Below, piece after piece: positions 39,349-47,406 of a DNA stretch of 64,000 nucleotides. Where the stretch lies: NCBI GenBank assembly GCA_022511445.1, contig JAFLVE010000011.1, positions 62,001-126,000 of the forward strand, read 5' to 3'. A program made the translations under genes and the position numbers. Position 1 is the stretch's first letter. Every line of letters starts with the position of its first letter. This stretch comes from Clostridiales bacterium (lineage in GTDB: Bacteria > Bacillota > Clostridia > Christensenellales > Pumilibacteraceae). The notes under the pieces are model-generated. The model was not told the DNA's origin and made no database searches. It was given only the letters and a program-made list of their open reading frames with translations.

Positions 39349-40941
39349 ATGGCTACTATTCAGTTAAAGCATATCAACAAGATCTACGACGGCGGCGTTC
39401 ATGCCGTACACGACTTTTCGATAGACATCGCCGAAAACGAGTTTATCGCGTTCGTCGGTCCGTCCGGCTGCGGAAAGTCCACGACTCTGCGTATGATTGC
39501 AGGTCTCGAGGAAATCTCCACGGGCGAAATGTATATCGACGGACAGCTCGTAAACAACGTTGCGCCTAAGGATAGGGGAATAGCAATGGTGTTCCAGTCG
39601 TATGCGCTTTATCCGCAGATGACCGTTTATAACAACATGGCGTATTCGCTTAAGCTGCACAAGGTGCCTAAGGACGTTATCGACCGCAGAGTTCGCGGCG
39701 CCGCTAACATTCTTAAGCTTACGCCTTACCTCGACAGAAAGCCTCGCGCGCTCTCGGGCGGTCAGCGCCAGCGCGTGGCGCTCGGCAGAGCGATTGTCCG
39801 CGAGCCTAAGGTTTTCCTTATGGACGAGCCGCTCAGTAACCTCGACGCAAAACTGCGCGTTGCGATGCGTTCGGAGATAGTGCGTATACATAAGGCTGTA
39901 AACGCGACCACCATTTACGTTACCCACGACCAGATCGAGGCTATGACTATGGCGGATCGAATCGTCATAATGAAGGACGGTATCATTCAGCAAATCGCCA
40001 CGCCCGACGAGCTTTATAAGCACCCCGCAAACGTGTTTGTCGCAGGCTTTATCGGAACGCCGGCAATGAACTTATTCCACGGCGAAATTCACGGCGATGA
40101 GTTCGTAACCGACACGAAGGTCTTTACTATGCCCGACGAGGAAGTAACGGTTGAAGCGGAGTTCGTAAGATCTGTACCCGTCGACGTGGAAGACGAGGTC
40201 GAGCTTGCACCCGAACAACAGGCTAAGGATGATTATAAAGCCTCGCCCTCGAATAATCCCTCCGAGTATCCTATCAATATCGCGCCAATCGCCCACGGAA
40301 AGGTAACGCCGAACGTCGCTTACGCGGCGGCGGATACCAAGGTGGTTCTTACGGTAACGCCCGACTTCGGGTACGTTATTAAGTCGGTTAAGGTTAACGG
40401 CGAGGATATAACCGATAAATGCGTAAAGATTAAGCTGACAAAAGACCAAGTCAAATTGCTGGAAAACTACGAGGGTAAGCGTATTATCTACGGCATTCGC
40501 CCCGAAAACCTTATCTACGAAAAGGACGAGAAGTTCGACCGCTTTAAGGCATACTCGTTCGGCTACGACGTTCAGCATATAGAAATGCTCGGCGATATAA
40601 TCAATATGCACGGCATGATAGGCGAGTCGAAGGTCATTTCCAAAACGAGCAGCGAGTTTGCCGTTAAGCCCGGCGACACGATAAAAGTTGCCGTCGACCC
40701 GGCGCATACGAGATTCTTTAACGAATCGACGCTTAAAGCGATAAACGAAGAGTATAAAGAATACGAGGAAATCGAGAATAAGCAATTGCAGGACGAGGAC
40801 AACGTCGTTATCGTCGAGCAAAAGAAAGGCTTCTTTGGAAGACTCGCCGATAAGATTAAGGGCTTGTTCAAAAAGAAAAACAAGGACGAAAACGCCGACG
40901 ACCAAAAACCCGAGCAAGCCAAACCCGAAGAAAAGAAATAA
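39349..40941 (+). CDS. Sugar ABC transporter ATPase (MsmX/UgpC-type) with inserted InlB-like domain
   Basis: Energises the LplB/YtcP-type importer of this operon. The first 240 residues are a standard MalK/MsmX ATPase: Walker [10 protein letters not shown] (37-45), signature LSGGQRQR (135-142), Walker B VFLMDEP, H-loop VTHDQ. The family is usually ~370 aa; this protein has 530. The C-terminal TOBE region is split. About 100 residues (271-375) are inserted before the resumed TOBE motif YGIRPENL. The insert holds an acidic linker and a module (about 308-356: [30 protein letters not shown]) resembling the InlB-like repeats of surface proteins. The tail is amphipathic and Lys-rich ([21 protein letters not shown]). 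AGGTAGGG precedes the ATG. Confidence 0.93.
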   Translation: MATIQLKHINKIYDGGVHAVHDFSIDIAENEFIAFVGPSGCGKSTTLRMIAGLEEISTGEMYIDGQLVNNVAPKDRGIAMVFQSYALYPQMTVYNNMAYSLKLHKVPKDVIDRRVRGAANILKLTPYLDRKPRALSGGQRQRVALGRAIVREPKVFLMDEPLSNLDAKLRVAMRSEIVRIHKAVNATTIYVTHDQIEAMTMADRIVIMKDGIIQQIATPDELYKHPANVFVAGFIGTPAMNLFHGEIHGDEFVTDTKVFTMPDEEVTVEAEFVRSVPVDVEDEVELAPEQQAKDDYKASPSNNPSEYPINIAPIAHGKVTPNVAYAAADTKVVLTVTPDFGYVIKSVKVNGEDITDKCVKIKLTKDQVKLLENYEGKRIIYGIRPENLIYEKDEKFDRFKAYSFGYDVQHIEMLGDIINMHGMIGESKVISKTSSEFAVKPGDTIKVAVDPAHTRFFNESTLKAINEEYKEYEEIENKQLQDEDNVVIVEQKKGFFGRLADKIKGLFKKKNKDENADDQKPEQAKPEEKK

Positions 40942-40970
40942 CGCGAATATATACATTATGAATCCACCGT

Positions 40971-41010
40971 ATCCCGACGATCCCTACACGGAAAGTCGGG
41001 ATTTTGTTTT
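40971..41010 (+). terminator. Terminator of the carbohydrate operon
   Basis: Stem atcccgac / gtcgggat with a 16-nt loop, followed by ttttgtttt. Confidence 0.78.
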
Positions 41011-41110
41011 GCGAGAAATTTATACAGCCGGGATTACAACCTTCTTTATAGTCGTAAAAACTGTTTTATTACACGAGAAAACTCGGCCGATTAGTTCGAC
41101 CGGGTTAGCC

Positions 41111-41128
41111 TTGGTGCACCCAAAGAGA
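41111..41128 (-). repeat. Extra copy of the tRNA-Arg 3' end (distal)
   Basis: TTGGTGCACCCAAAGAGA is identical to the last 18 bases of the tRNA gene plus the following A (minus strand AGAGACTTTG-type orientation: ..TCTCTTTGGGTGCACCAA). The rest of the tRNA is absent. GC-rich hairpins flank it on the window's right side (ttggcgcaagcgccaa). Confidence 0.75.
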
Positions 41129-41286
41129 ATGCCGCTACAAACGCGGCGGCCTTTGGCGCAAGCGCCAAGCGGCTAGCGAACTGCGGCTGAATATCCAAAC
41201 GGTAGGCGAGCTGCTGTCGCTTTTCTAATAAATCGGTGTAGTTATTATCTTACTCTGCCGCTCTCGTAGTCGGAATATACCAATAT

Positions 41287-41311
41287 AAAAGCCTCCGATG
41301 AGGAGGCTTTT
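41287..41311. terminator. Terminator hairpin downstream of the tRNA region
   Basis: Perfect 10-bp stem aaaagcctcc / ggaggctttt with a 5-nt loop and A/T-rich flanks. It works on either strand; the minus orientation would end transcripts coming from tRNA-Arg. Confidence 0.8.
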
Positions 41312-41314
41312 GTA

Positions 41315-41492
41315 TTGGTGCACCCAAAGAGACTAGAGCGGTTTTGCGTCTGCAAAACCGCTCGCTTCGCAGCACAGCTGCTCGCGCGTTCGCTAAAAAA
41401 TGTCCACAGGACATTTTTCTTAACGCTCACGCCCCTAACGGAGTTCGAGTCTCTTGAAATGCAAAGGGACCACCGCTTAATGCGGTAGCCCC
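41315..41492 (-). other. Structured element between tRNA-Arg and its distal terminator, ending in a second tRNA 3'-end copy
   Basis: Read on the minus strand after the tRNA: a hairpin (ctaccgc-attaa-gcggtgg), then AAGAGACTCGAACTCC, which is a 16-nt perfect antisense of the tRNA T-arm. Next come hairpin AAAAATGTCC/GGACATTTTT, a GAGCAGC/GCTGC hairpin and GAGCGGTTTTGC/GCAAAACCGCTC. The element finishes with AGTCTCTTTGGGTGCACCAA (41334-41315), a 20-base copy of the tRNA 3' end. Short ends AAGAGACT/AGTCTCTT form terminal inverted repeats. No plausible protein is encoded. It could be a small mobile palindromic element inserted at the tRNA end, or a regulatory RNA tail. Confidence 0.65.
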
Positions 41493-41493
41493 T

Positions 41494-41570
41494 TGGTGCA
41501 CCCAAAGAGACTCGAACTCCCAACCTTCTGGTCCGTAGCCAGACGCTCTATCCAATTGCGCTATGAGTGC
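41494..41570 (-). tRNA. tRNA-Arg (anticodon ACG)
   Basis: 77-nt gene with an encoded CCA. The acceptor stem is GCACTCA / TGGGTGC. The D-arm is AGCGCAATTGGATAGAGC. The anticodon arm has stem CTGG/CCAG around loop CTACGGA (anticodon ACG, read as ICG after deamination). The T-arm contains GGGAGTTCGAGTCTC. Discriminator A. All arms pair properly. Its own promoter lies ~80 nt upstream. Confidence 0.97.
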
Positions 41571-41647
41571 TTAATGATATTCGATTGCTTCGCTTCGTTC
41601 GGCGCCGTCCGATACGATAGGGCGGGCACACTGAATTTTGCTTAAAT

Positions 41648-41676
41648 ATTATATAATCTTGTTTGCGTTTTGTCAA
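41648..41676 (-). promoter_or_regulatory. Promoter of tRNA-Arg
   Basis: On the minus strand: TTGACA (41676-41671), 17-nt spacer, TATAAT (41653-41648). Confidence 0.82.
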
Positions 41677-41722
41677 GCATTATCGTTATGTTAAAAATTT
41701 TTTTATTTTTTTATTATTTTGC

Positions 41723-41751
41723 TTGACAAAGTTCGACAGCGCGCATATAAT
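41723..41751 (+). promoter_or_regulatory. Promoter of the heavy-metal cassette
   Basis: TTGACA (41723-41728), 17-nt spacer, TATAAT (41746-41751), both full consensus. Confidence 0.9.
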
Positions 41752-41755
41752 GTTA

Positions 41756-41779
41756 TTGAACAATTGAATAATTGTTCAA
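41756..41779. promoter_or_regulatory. CadC/ArsR-type operator
   Basis: Perfect inverted repeat: TTGAACAATT (41756-41765), 4-nt centre, AATTGTTCAA (41770-41779). It covers the expected transcription start of the cassette, as in metal-responsive ArsR-family autorepression. Confidence 0.82.
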
Positions 41780-41812
41780 ATGAAAAAGCTTTTAAGTGTT
41801 CGAGGAGTGGAT

Positions 41813-42187
41813 ATGGACGATAGGGCAGTAAACGCCGCAGGTACATGTATCGAGGAGGAGGACGAGCACACGCTCGTCGCCGAAAAGATACGTTCCGAAA
41901 TGCCGAACGAGGATTTGCTTGTCGATATTGCGGAGCTGTTTAAGGTATTCGGCGATTCGACGCGCACGAAAATTCTGGCGGCGCTCTCGTGCAGCGAGTG
42001 CTGTGTATGCTGTCTGTCGTCGGTGCTCGGTATGTCGGTGTCGGCGGTGTCGCATCAATTAAGGATTTTGCGGCAATCGAAGCTTGTAAAGACGAGGCGG
42101 ATAGGTAAGGAGATTTACTATTCGCTCGACGACGACCATATAGGCGAAATATTCAAAACCGCGCTCGAACACGTAAAAGAGCTTTAA
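41813..42187 (+). CDS. CadC-type metal-responsive repressor (ArsR family)
   Basis: Winged-helix repressor of 124 aa that should release DNA when it binds a soft metal such as Cd(II), Pb(II) or Zn(II). The helix-3 metal motif is cysteine-rich, CSECCVCC (Cys60, 63, 64, 66, 67), and an N-terminal Cys12 (AGTCIEEE) lies where CadC proteins carry their extra ligand. The recognition helix is SVSAVSHQLRILR. The start at 41813 follows GAGGAG at a close 5 nt; an in-frame ATG at 41780 has no ribosome site and lies directly after the operator. A perfect 24-bp palindrome overlaps its promoter. It heads a three-gene efflux cassette. Confidence 0.9.
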   Translation: MDDRAVNAAGTCIEEEDEHTLVAEKIRSEMPNEDLLVDIAELFKVFGDSTRTKILAALSCSECCVCCLSSVLGMSVSAVSHQLRILRQSKLVKTRRIGKEIYYSLDDDHIGEIFKTALEHVKEL

Positions 42188-42206
42188 TTATCTTTCGGAG
42201 GACGTC

Positions 42207-42416
42207 ATGAAAAAAATATACCGTGTGGAAAACCTTGAATGCGCTAACTGCGCCGCCAAAATGGAGCGGGAGATAGCCAAGCTCGACGGAGTTCTGTCGG
42301 CGTCGGTAAGCTTTATTTCGCAAAAGATAACGCTCGAGCTTGACGACGGAGCGAACGTCGAGGAATCGGTAAAAAAGATTTGCAAAAAGATAGAGCCCGA
42401 CATGCGCTTTAAATAA
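42207..42416 (+). CDS. Stand-alone heavy-metal-associated (HMA) domain protein
   Basis: Small 69-aa metallochaperone-like protein consisting of one HMA domain with the metal-binding motif LECANCAAKME (Cys13 and Cys16). The beta-alpha-beta pattern after it (REIAKLDGVLSASVSFISQKITLEL) is typical. In most CadA/ZntA pumps this domain forms the N-terminus; here it is a separate gene and the pump encoded 77 nt downstream starts directly with membrane segments. It could deliver metal to that pump. TCGGAGG precedes the ATG. Confidence 0.9.
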   Translation: MKKIYRVENLECANCAAKMEREIAKLDGVLSASVSFISQKITLELDDGANVEESVKKICKKIEPDMRFK

Positions 42417-42451
42417 ACGGTTTTATCGTTCTGTTATTCTACTTTTATTTT

Positions 42452-42479
42452 GTTATTTCGAGTTAAAGCGAGGAATAAC
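42452..42479. repeat. Short imperfect palindrome
   Basis: gttatttcg / gcgaggaataac arms around ttaaa. It resembles dispersed 'TCATTTCGAG..GAAATGA' repeats and lies in the gap between the HMA and ATPase genes. Confidence 0.35.
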
Positions 42480-42493
42480 TGTCGACCTAATTT

Positions 42494-44419
42494 ATGAGCA
42501 AGAACAAGAAAAATCTTATACGAATAATCGTCACGGCGGCGGCGTTTGTGCCCGCGCTCGTAACGCACGTACTGTTCGAGAAAAGCATGCCGACCTGGGC
42601 GTGGCTTATCGTGTTTGTCGCAATCTACCTTGCGATAGGCTACGACGTGTTGTTTCGCGCGGCGCGCAACATCGTTCACGGCAAGGTTTTCGACGAAAAC
42701 TTTTTGATGATAGTTGCGACCGTCGGCGCGTTTGCGATAGGCGAGTACGCCGAGTCCGTCGCGGTTATGCTGTTTTACCAGGCGGGCGAGTTTTTCCAAA
42801 GCTATGCGGTAGGGAAGTCGCGCAAGTCCATTTCCGCGCTTATGGATATCTGCCCCGAAACGGCGTGCTTAATCACGGACGACGGCGAGCAAACCGTCTA
42901 TCCCGACGAGGTGGAGATAGGCTCTACCGTCGTTGTGCGCGCAGGTGAAAAGGTGCCTATCGACGGAGTAATCGTCGAGGGCGACGCCGTGCTCGATTGC
43001 TCGGCGCTTACCGGCGAAAGTCTGCCGGTAAAAAAGAGCGTGGGCGACGAGGTGCTGTCCGGCTCCATAAACGTTTCGAGCGTAATTAAAGTCCGTACTC
43101 AAAAGAAATACGAGGATTCCACCGTCGCTAAAATCCTCGACCTTGTGGAAAACGCCTCCTCCAAAAAGGCGAAGTCGGAACGGTTTATAACGCGGTTTGC
43201 GGCGGTTTACACGCCCGTTGTTGTTGCGATAGGAGTGCTTATCGCCGTTCTGCCGCCGCTTATCATAGCGTACGGAAACGGCGAGGTCTGGCGCGAGTGG
43301 ATATCCCGCGCGCTTACATTCCTTGTCGTGTCCTGTCCGTGTGCGCTCGTTATATCCGTGCCGCTCAGCTTTTTCGGCGGGATCGGCGCGGCGAGTAAGC
43401 GCGGAATACTCGTTAAAGGCGGCAACTATCTGGAGATACTCAATAAAACCGATACGCTCGTTCTCGACAAGACGGGAACGATTACTAAAGGCTCGTTCGA
43501 GGTGACGCGCGTCGAAGGCGAAAGGGGCAGGGTTTTGCTTGCCGCGGCGACCGCCGAAAAATGCTCCCTTCACCCCATCGCTCTGTCTGTTGTCGCGGCG
43601 GCGGAAAAGGACGGGATTTCGGTTACCGACACGCTCCCCGCTACCGAAATTGCGGGAAGGGGCGTTTCGGCGACCGACGGGGATAAAACCGTTCTGTGCG
43701 GATCCGCGCTCCTTATGGAGGAGAACGGCATAAAGTTTACGCCGCTTGACGGCGCGGCGGGAACGGTGGTGTACGTTGCGGAGAACGGGGAATACCTCGG
43801 CGCGATAGAAATATCGGACGCGGTTAAAGACGACTCGGCGGCGGCGCTTTCCGCGCTTAAAGCTATGTCTGTGCGTACCGTTATGCTGACGGGCGACAGG
43901 CGGGCGGCGGCGGAAAACGTGGCGGCGTCCGTCGGGATAGACGAAGTGCACGCCGAACTTTTGCCCGATAAAAAGGTGGAGCGGATAGAGGAGATTATCG
44001 AACGGAAAAAGGAGAATAAGCGCGGCGCCGTCGCGTTTGTGGGCGACGGAATAAACGACGCACCCGTATTGTCGAGGGCGGATATAGGAATCGCAATGGG
44101 CGCGCTCGGCAGCGACGCGGCGATAGAGGCGGCGGATATCGTGCTTATGAATGACAGCCTTACGCAAATCGTATCGGCAAAAAGGATAGCTAAAAAGACC
44201 GTTTCGATAGTTATTCAAAACATAGTGTTTGCGCTTGGGGTTAAGGTTGCGGTGCTTATACTCGCCGCGCTCGGCATAGCGAGTATATGGCTTGCCGTGT
44301 TTGCGGACGTGGGCGTTGCCGTGCTCGCAATCCTTAACGCAATGCGCGCACTGCGTGTAAACGATAAGCAAAATTCCCCTAAAAACAACGGCGGTGTAGG
44401 CAGTCGAAAAGCGGCTTAG
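42494..44419 (+). CDS. cadA: P1B-type heavy-metal efflux ATPase (CadA/ZntA-like)
   Basis: Membrane pump of 641 aa that exports Zn/Cd/Pb-type ions. It has the two extra N-terminal helices of the P1B class, the actuator TGES (173-176), the ion-binding CPC (281-283), the phosphorylation motif DKTGT (Asp325), the HP motif SLHPIA and the hinge GDGINDAP. The C-terminal helix pair carries AVFADVGVAVLAILNAMR, matching the Zn/Cd subgroup that uses an Asp in TM8. It lacks an N-terminal HMA domain, supplied by the gene just upstream. No good ribosome site is seen in the 77-nt gap (GAGGAATAA is 18 nt away), so expression may be low. Confidence 0.93.
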   Translation: MSKNKKNLIRIIVTAAAFVPALVTHVLFEKSMPTWAWLIVFVAIYLAIGYDVLFRAARNIVHGKVFDENFLMIVATVGAFAIGEYAESVAVMLFYQAGEFFQSYAVGKSRKSISALMDICPETACLITDDGEQTVYPDEVEIGSTVVVRAGEKVPIDGVIVEGDAVLDCSALTGESLPVKKSVGDEVLSGSINVSSVIKVRTQKKYEDSTVAKILDLVENASSKKAKSERFITRFAAVYTPVVVAIGVLIAVLPPLIIAYGNGEVWREWISRALTFLVVSCPCALVISVPLSFFGGIGAASKRGILVKGGNYLEILNKTDTLVLDKTGTITKGSFEVTRVEGERGRVLLAAATAEKCSLHPIALSVVAAAEKDGISVTDTLPATEIAGRGVSATDGDKTVLCGSALLMEENGIKFTPLDGAAGTVVYVAENGEYLGAIEISDAVKDDSAAALSALKAMSVRTVMLTGDRRAAAENVAASVGIDEVHAELLPDKKVERIEEIIERKKENKRGAVAFVGDGINDAPVLSRADIGIAMGALGSDAAIEAADIVLMNDSLTQIVSAKRIAKKTVSIVIQNIVFALGVKVAVLILAALGIASIWLAVFADVGVAVLAILNAMRALRVNDKQNSPKNNGGVGSRKAA

Positions 44420-44439
44420 GCCCGTAAAAGCCGATTTTT
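44412..44439 (+). terminator. Weak terminator overlapping the end of cadA
   Basis: Stem cggctt / aagccg followed by attttt; the 5' arm overlaps the stop codon. Confidence 0.4.
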
Positions 44440-44492
44440 CGCCCTAAAACAGGTTTTTTTAGGCCGCCCGCGGCGTTATATTAAAAAAACAC

Positions 44493-44521
44493 TTGATTTT
44501 AAGGCGTATTCGGTGTATAAT
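44493..44521 (+). promoter_or_regulatory. Promoter of the 197-aa hypothetical gene
   Basis: TTGATT (44493-44498), 17-nt spacer, TATAAT (44516-44521). Confidence 0.78.
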
Positions 44522-44556
44522 TTTCGTATGAATATACGATAAGAGGACGTTGCCGT

Positions 44557-45150
44557 ATGAACGCAAAACAAGTAAAATTTTACGAGATAATAAGCGAGTT
44601 TTTCGCGTCGGACATTTTAAAGACAGCCGCCGTCGACAAGTACTTCGGCGCTATGCTCAAGCTCGATTACGCAATGGCGGAGGAGCTTTGGGAGTTTATG
44701 CTCATAAGGAACGACAAGGACATAAAAAGTTCCGTAATTTCGTCGCTGTATATCGATAACGTGTTTAACATGTTTTTCGAAGCCAACTCTGCCAAAACAT
44801 TAAAGACGCTTAACGACAATGCGGTTATTAAGCGCGCGGTGTTCCAGTTCTCTCCGCTCGCAAGCGACGGCGAATTGTTTATGCTTCCCATAAACCTTTT
44901 GCTTGCAAACAAAATAGACGCGGTGGACGAAATACTGAAGCACGTTTCCAAAAACGAGGCAATGAAGGGCTCGTTCGGCTCGTACATGATAAAGTTCCTC
45001 GACAAGTACTTTATCGAGATGATGAAAAAGGACGCTCAGCGCCGCGTAAAGCTTTCCTCAAAGCTGTCCTCCTTCCTTATGTCGGTCGTACAAAAGGTAA
45101 AGGGCGACGAAAAGGCGATGCTCGTTCAGCGTGTAAAAGAGGTTATGTAA
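44557..45150 (+). CDS. Helical cytoplasmic protein, 197 aa, unknown function
   Basis: The product is predicted to be mostly alpha-helical, rich in Lys, Leu, Phe and Met, with no signal peptide or membrane segment (AAVDKYFGAMLKLDYAMAEELWEFM.., DKYFIEMMKKDAQRRVKLSSKLSSFLM..). The repeated short helices suggest a HEAT/TPR-like or bundle fold, but no family is recognised. The start has GAGG about 10 nt upstream, its own consensus promoter and a strong terminator, so it forms a single-gene unit between the metal cassette and pyruvate kinase. Confidence 0.75.
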   Translation: MNAKQVKFYEIISEFFASDILKTAAVDKYFGAMLKLDYAMAEELWEFMLIRNDKDIKSSVISSLYIDNVFNMFFEANSAKTLKTLNDNAVIKRAVFQFSPLASDGELFMLPINLLLANKIDAVDEILKHVSKNEAMKGSFGSYMIKFLDKYFIEMMKKDAQRRVKLSSKLSSFLMSVVQKVKGDEKAMLVQRVKEVM

Positions 45151-45170
45151 AATCGGTTTTAGTTCATAGA

Positions 45171-45198
45171 AACGGCAAGGTAAGCTTGTCGTTTTTTT
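45171..45198 (+). terminator. Terminator after the 197-aa gene
   Basis: Stem cggcaag / cttgtcg followed by seven T. Confidence 0.88.
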
Positions 45199-45219
45199 GT
45201 ACGGAAATTTGTACGGGGC

Positions 45220-45248
45220 TTGACTAAAGAAATAGGTTGTGGTAAAAT
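45220..45248 (+). promoter_or_regulatory. Promoter of pyk
   Basis: TTGACT (45220-45225), 17-nt spacer, TAAAAT (45243-45248). Confidence 0.82.
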
Positions 45249-45288
45249 TAAAACGAAAAAATCAAACCGCTAAGCAGGAGAGGAAATA

Positions 45289-46713
45289 ATGCGTAAAACA
45301 AAAATCGTTTGCACGCTCGGTCCCGCGACCGACGATTACGCCGTATTAAAGGCAATGGCCCGCGCGGGCATGAACGTTGCGAGGCTCAACTTTTCACATA
45401 GTACGTACGACGAGCACAAGGCGCGTATGGATATGGTTAAGCGCGTTAGAAAAGAGACAGGTCTGCCTATCGCCATTTTGCTCGATACCAAAGGTCCGGA
45501 AATTCGTATAAAAACGTTTAAGAACGGCAAGGTCGAGCTTAAAAAGGGAAATAAGTTTACGCTTACCACGCGCGAGGTCGATGGCGACGAGACAACCGTT
45601 TCCATAACCTATCCCGAGCTTCCCAAGTACGTAAACAAGGGTGCGCGCATACTCGTAAACGACGGGCTTATAGAGCTTGTCGTAGTCTCCAAAAACGCCA
45701 CCGACATAGTGACCGAAATACATAACGACGGCGTTCTTACCAACCGCAAGAGCATTAATCTTCCCGACACGGATATAGACATGCCGTACCTGTCCGACAC
45801 AGACCGCGCCGATATAGAGTTCGGTATATCGCAGGACGTGGATTATATCGCAATGAGCTTCGTGCGCACGGTCGAGGACGTAAGGCTTGTAAAACAGCTC
45901 CTTAACGAGCACGACGCGAACGACATTCAGCTTATCGCAAAGATAGAAAACCGTTCGGGCGTGGACAATATGCCCAAGATTCTTGCCGAGTGCGACGGCG
46001 TTATGGTTGCACGCGGCGACATGGGCGTGGAGATTCCGTTCGAGGAGTTGCCCGGTATTCAAAAGGATATGATTACGCGTTGCTACCGTCAGGGTAAAAA
46101 GGTTATAACCGCAACGCAAATGCTCGAGTCCATGGTAACAAACCCGCGCCCGACCCGTGCGGAGATTTCGGACGTTGCAAACGCCGTGTACGACGGCTCG
46201 TCGGCTATTATGCTTTCGGGCGAGACGGCGGCGGGCGCATACCCCGTAGAGGCGGTCCGCACCATGGCGAAGATAGCGGAGAGCGCGGAGATCGGAATAA
46301 ATTACTACAAGCGGTTTACGGCGCTCGAGCCGCAGATTAAAAACATTACGGACGCGGTTTCGCACAGCACGTGCGCGGCGTCGTTCAACCTCGACGCCAA
46401 GGCGATAATCGCGGTATCGCGCTCCGGCTACACCGCGCGTAAGATTTCCCGCTTCCGTCCCGCCGCGCCCATAATCGCGGCTACCACCTCGGTAAAGGCG
46501 TACAACCAGCTTGCGATGAACTGGGGCGTTGTGCCCGTAGTTGCCAAGGTGCAGGAATCGTCCGACGAACTGTTCCGCCACGCCATAAACTGCGCGGTAA
46601 ATACCGGCGTCGTTTCGGAAGGCGATCTTGTCATTATTGCGGCGGGCGTGCCCGTAGGCAAGTCGGGCAACACCAACATCATGCGTATAGAAACAGTAAA
46701 AGGCAACGGATAA
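45289..46713 (+). CDS. pyk: Pyruvate kinase
   Basis: Final ATP-forming step of glycolysis: phosphoenolpyruvate + ADP to pyruvate + ATP. The 474-aa chain has TKIVCTLGPA at the N-terminus, the metal/PEP site LIAKIENRSGVDN, the MVARGDMGVEI signature and ATQMLESM. A C-terminal allosteric domain follows. Length matches the short form; the extra PEP-utiliser-like C-terminal domain present in Bacillus Pyk is absent. AGGAGAGG precedes the ATG. A two-component system follows 12 nt later on the same strand and may be read through from the pyk promoter. Confidence 0.97.
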   Translation: MRKTKIVCTLGPATDDYAVLKAMARAGMNVARLNFSHSTYDEHKARMDMVKRVRKETGLPIAILLDTKGPEIRIKTFKNGKVELKKGNKFTLTTREVDGDETTVSITYPELPKYVNKGARILVNDGLIELVVVSKNATDIVTEIHNDGVLTNRKSINLPDTDIDMPYLSDTDRADIEFGISQDVDYIAMSFVRTVEDVRLVKQLLNEHDANDIQLIAKIENRSGVDNMPKILAECDGVMVARGDMGVEIPFEELPGIQKDMITRCYRQGKKVITATQMLESMVTNPRPTRAEISDVANAVYDGSSAIMLSGETAAGAYPVEAVRTMAKIAESAEIGINYYKRFTALEPQIKNITDAVSHSTCAASFNLDAKAIIAVSRSGYTARKISRFRPAAPIIAATTSVKAYNQLAMNWGVVPVVAKVQESSDELFRHAINCAVNTGVVSEGDLVIIAAGVPVGKSGNTNIMRIETVKGNG

Positions 46714-46725
46714 TCGGAACCGAAT

Positions 46726-47406
46726 ATGGAAAACACAACGCAAAAAAAGAGAATATTCATAGTCGAGGACGAACCGCAGATTTCGCGCTTTCTTCAGCTC
46801 GAATTCGAGCACGAAAACTACGATTGCACAATTTGCGGCGACGGTCGGGAGGCGCTTAAAATCGCGCTCGAAACCGACTTCGATATTATAATACTCGACG
46901 TAATGCTACCGTCGCTTAACGGAATAGAGGTTTTAAGGCGGCTGCGCCAGGATAAACAGACGCCGGTAATAATTCTCACTGCGCGCGATCAGGTGGTGGA
47001 TAAAGTGACGGGGCTCGATATCGGCGCGGACGATTATATGACCAAGCCGTTTGCCATAGAGGAGCTTTTGGCGCGAGTGCGGAAGCACACAAAGCGCACC
47101 GCCGCGCCCGCGGTTGTGCTCTCGTGCGGTAAGCTGTCCGTTAACCCCGAGGCGCGCGTAGCAACGTACGACGGGCACCAAATCGACCTTACCAAAAAGG
47201 AGTTCGATCTACTCGAATACCTTATGCGCAACCGTAATATCGTAGTCGGTAGAGAAAAGCTTCTCGACGCGGTTTGGGGCTTCGATTTTTACGGCAGTAC
47301 CAACGTCGTGGACGTGTACGTTAGGTATCTGAGAAGCAAAATCGACGACGTTTACGGCGTTACGGTTATAGAAACCGTTCGCGGCGCAGGCTATGTAATA
47401 AGATGA
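46726..47406 (+). CDS. OmpR/PhoB-family response regulator
   Basis: Regulator of 226 aa. The receiver domain (about 9-125) has acidic residues VEDE, phospho-acceptor Asp58 in ILDVMLP and Lys107 in TKPF. The C-terminal winged-helix effector (about 130-226) has ALLEYLMRN-type DLLEYLMRNRNIVVGREKLL, DVYVRYLRSKI and ETVRGAGYVI. It is co-oriented with pyk (12-nt gap) and overlaps the kinase gene by 4 nt (ATGA). The ribosome site is weak, so translation may depend partly on read-through from pyk. Target genes cannot be deduced here. Confidence 0.93.
   Translation: MENTTQKKRIFIVEDEPQISRFLQLEFEHENYDCTICGDGREALKIALETDFDIIILDVMLPSLNGIEVLRRLRQDKQTPVIILTARDQVVDKVTGLDIGADDYMTKPFAIEELLARVRKHTKRTAAPAVVLSCGKLSVNPEARVATYDGHQIDLTKKEFDLLEYLMRNRNIVVGREKLLDAVWGFDFYGSTNVVDVYVRYLRSKIDDVYGVTVIETVRGAGYVIR

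Noticed and set aside
41245-41523. 92-codon minus-strand frame running into the tRNA region
   Set aside because: It starts inside the tRNA-Arg gene and translates hairpins; a typical spurious tRNA-derived frame.
42869-44371. 500-codon minus-strand open frame opposite cadA
   Set aside because: Shadow frame created by codon bias of the P-type ATPase gene; no domain, ribosome site or promoter.
45394-46812. 472-codon minus-strand open frame opposite pyk
   Set aside because: Shadow of pyruvate kinase; sequence is Arg/Val/His-rich and unlike a protein.
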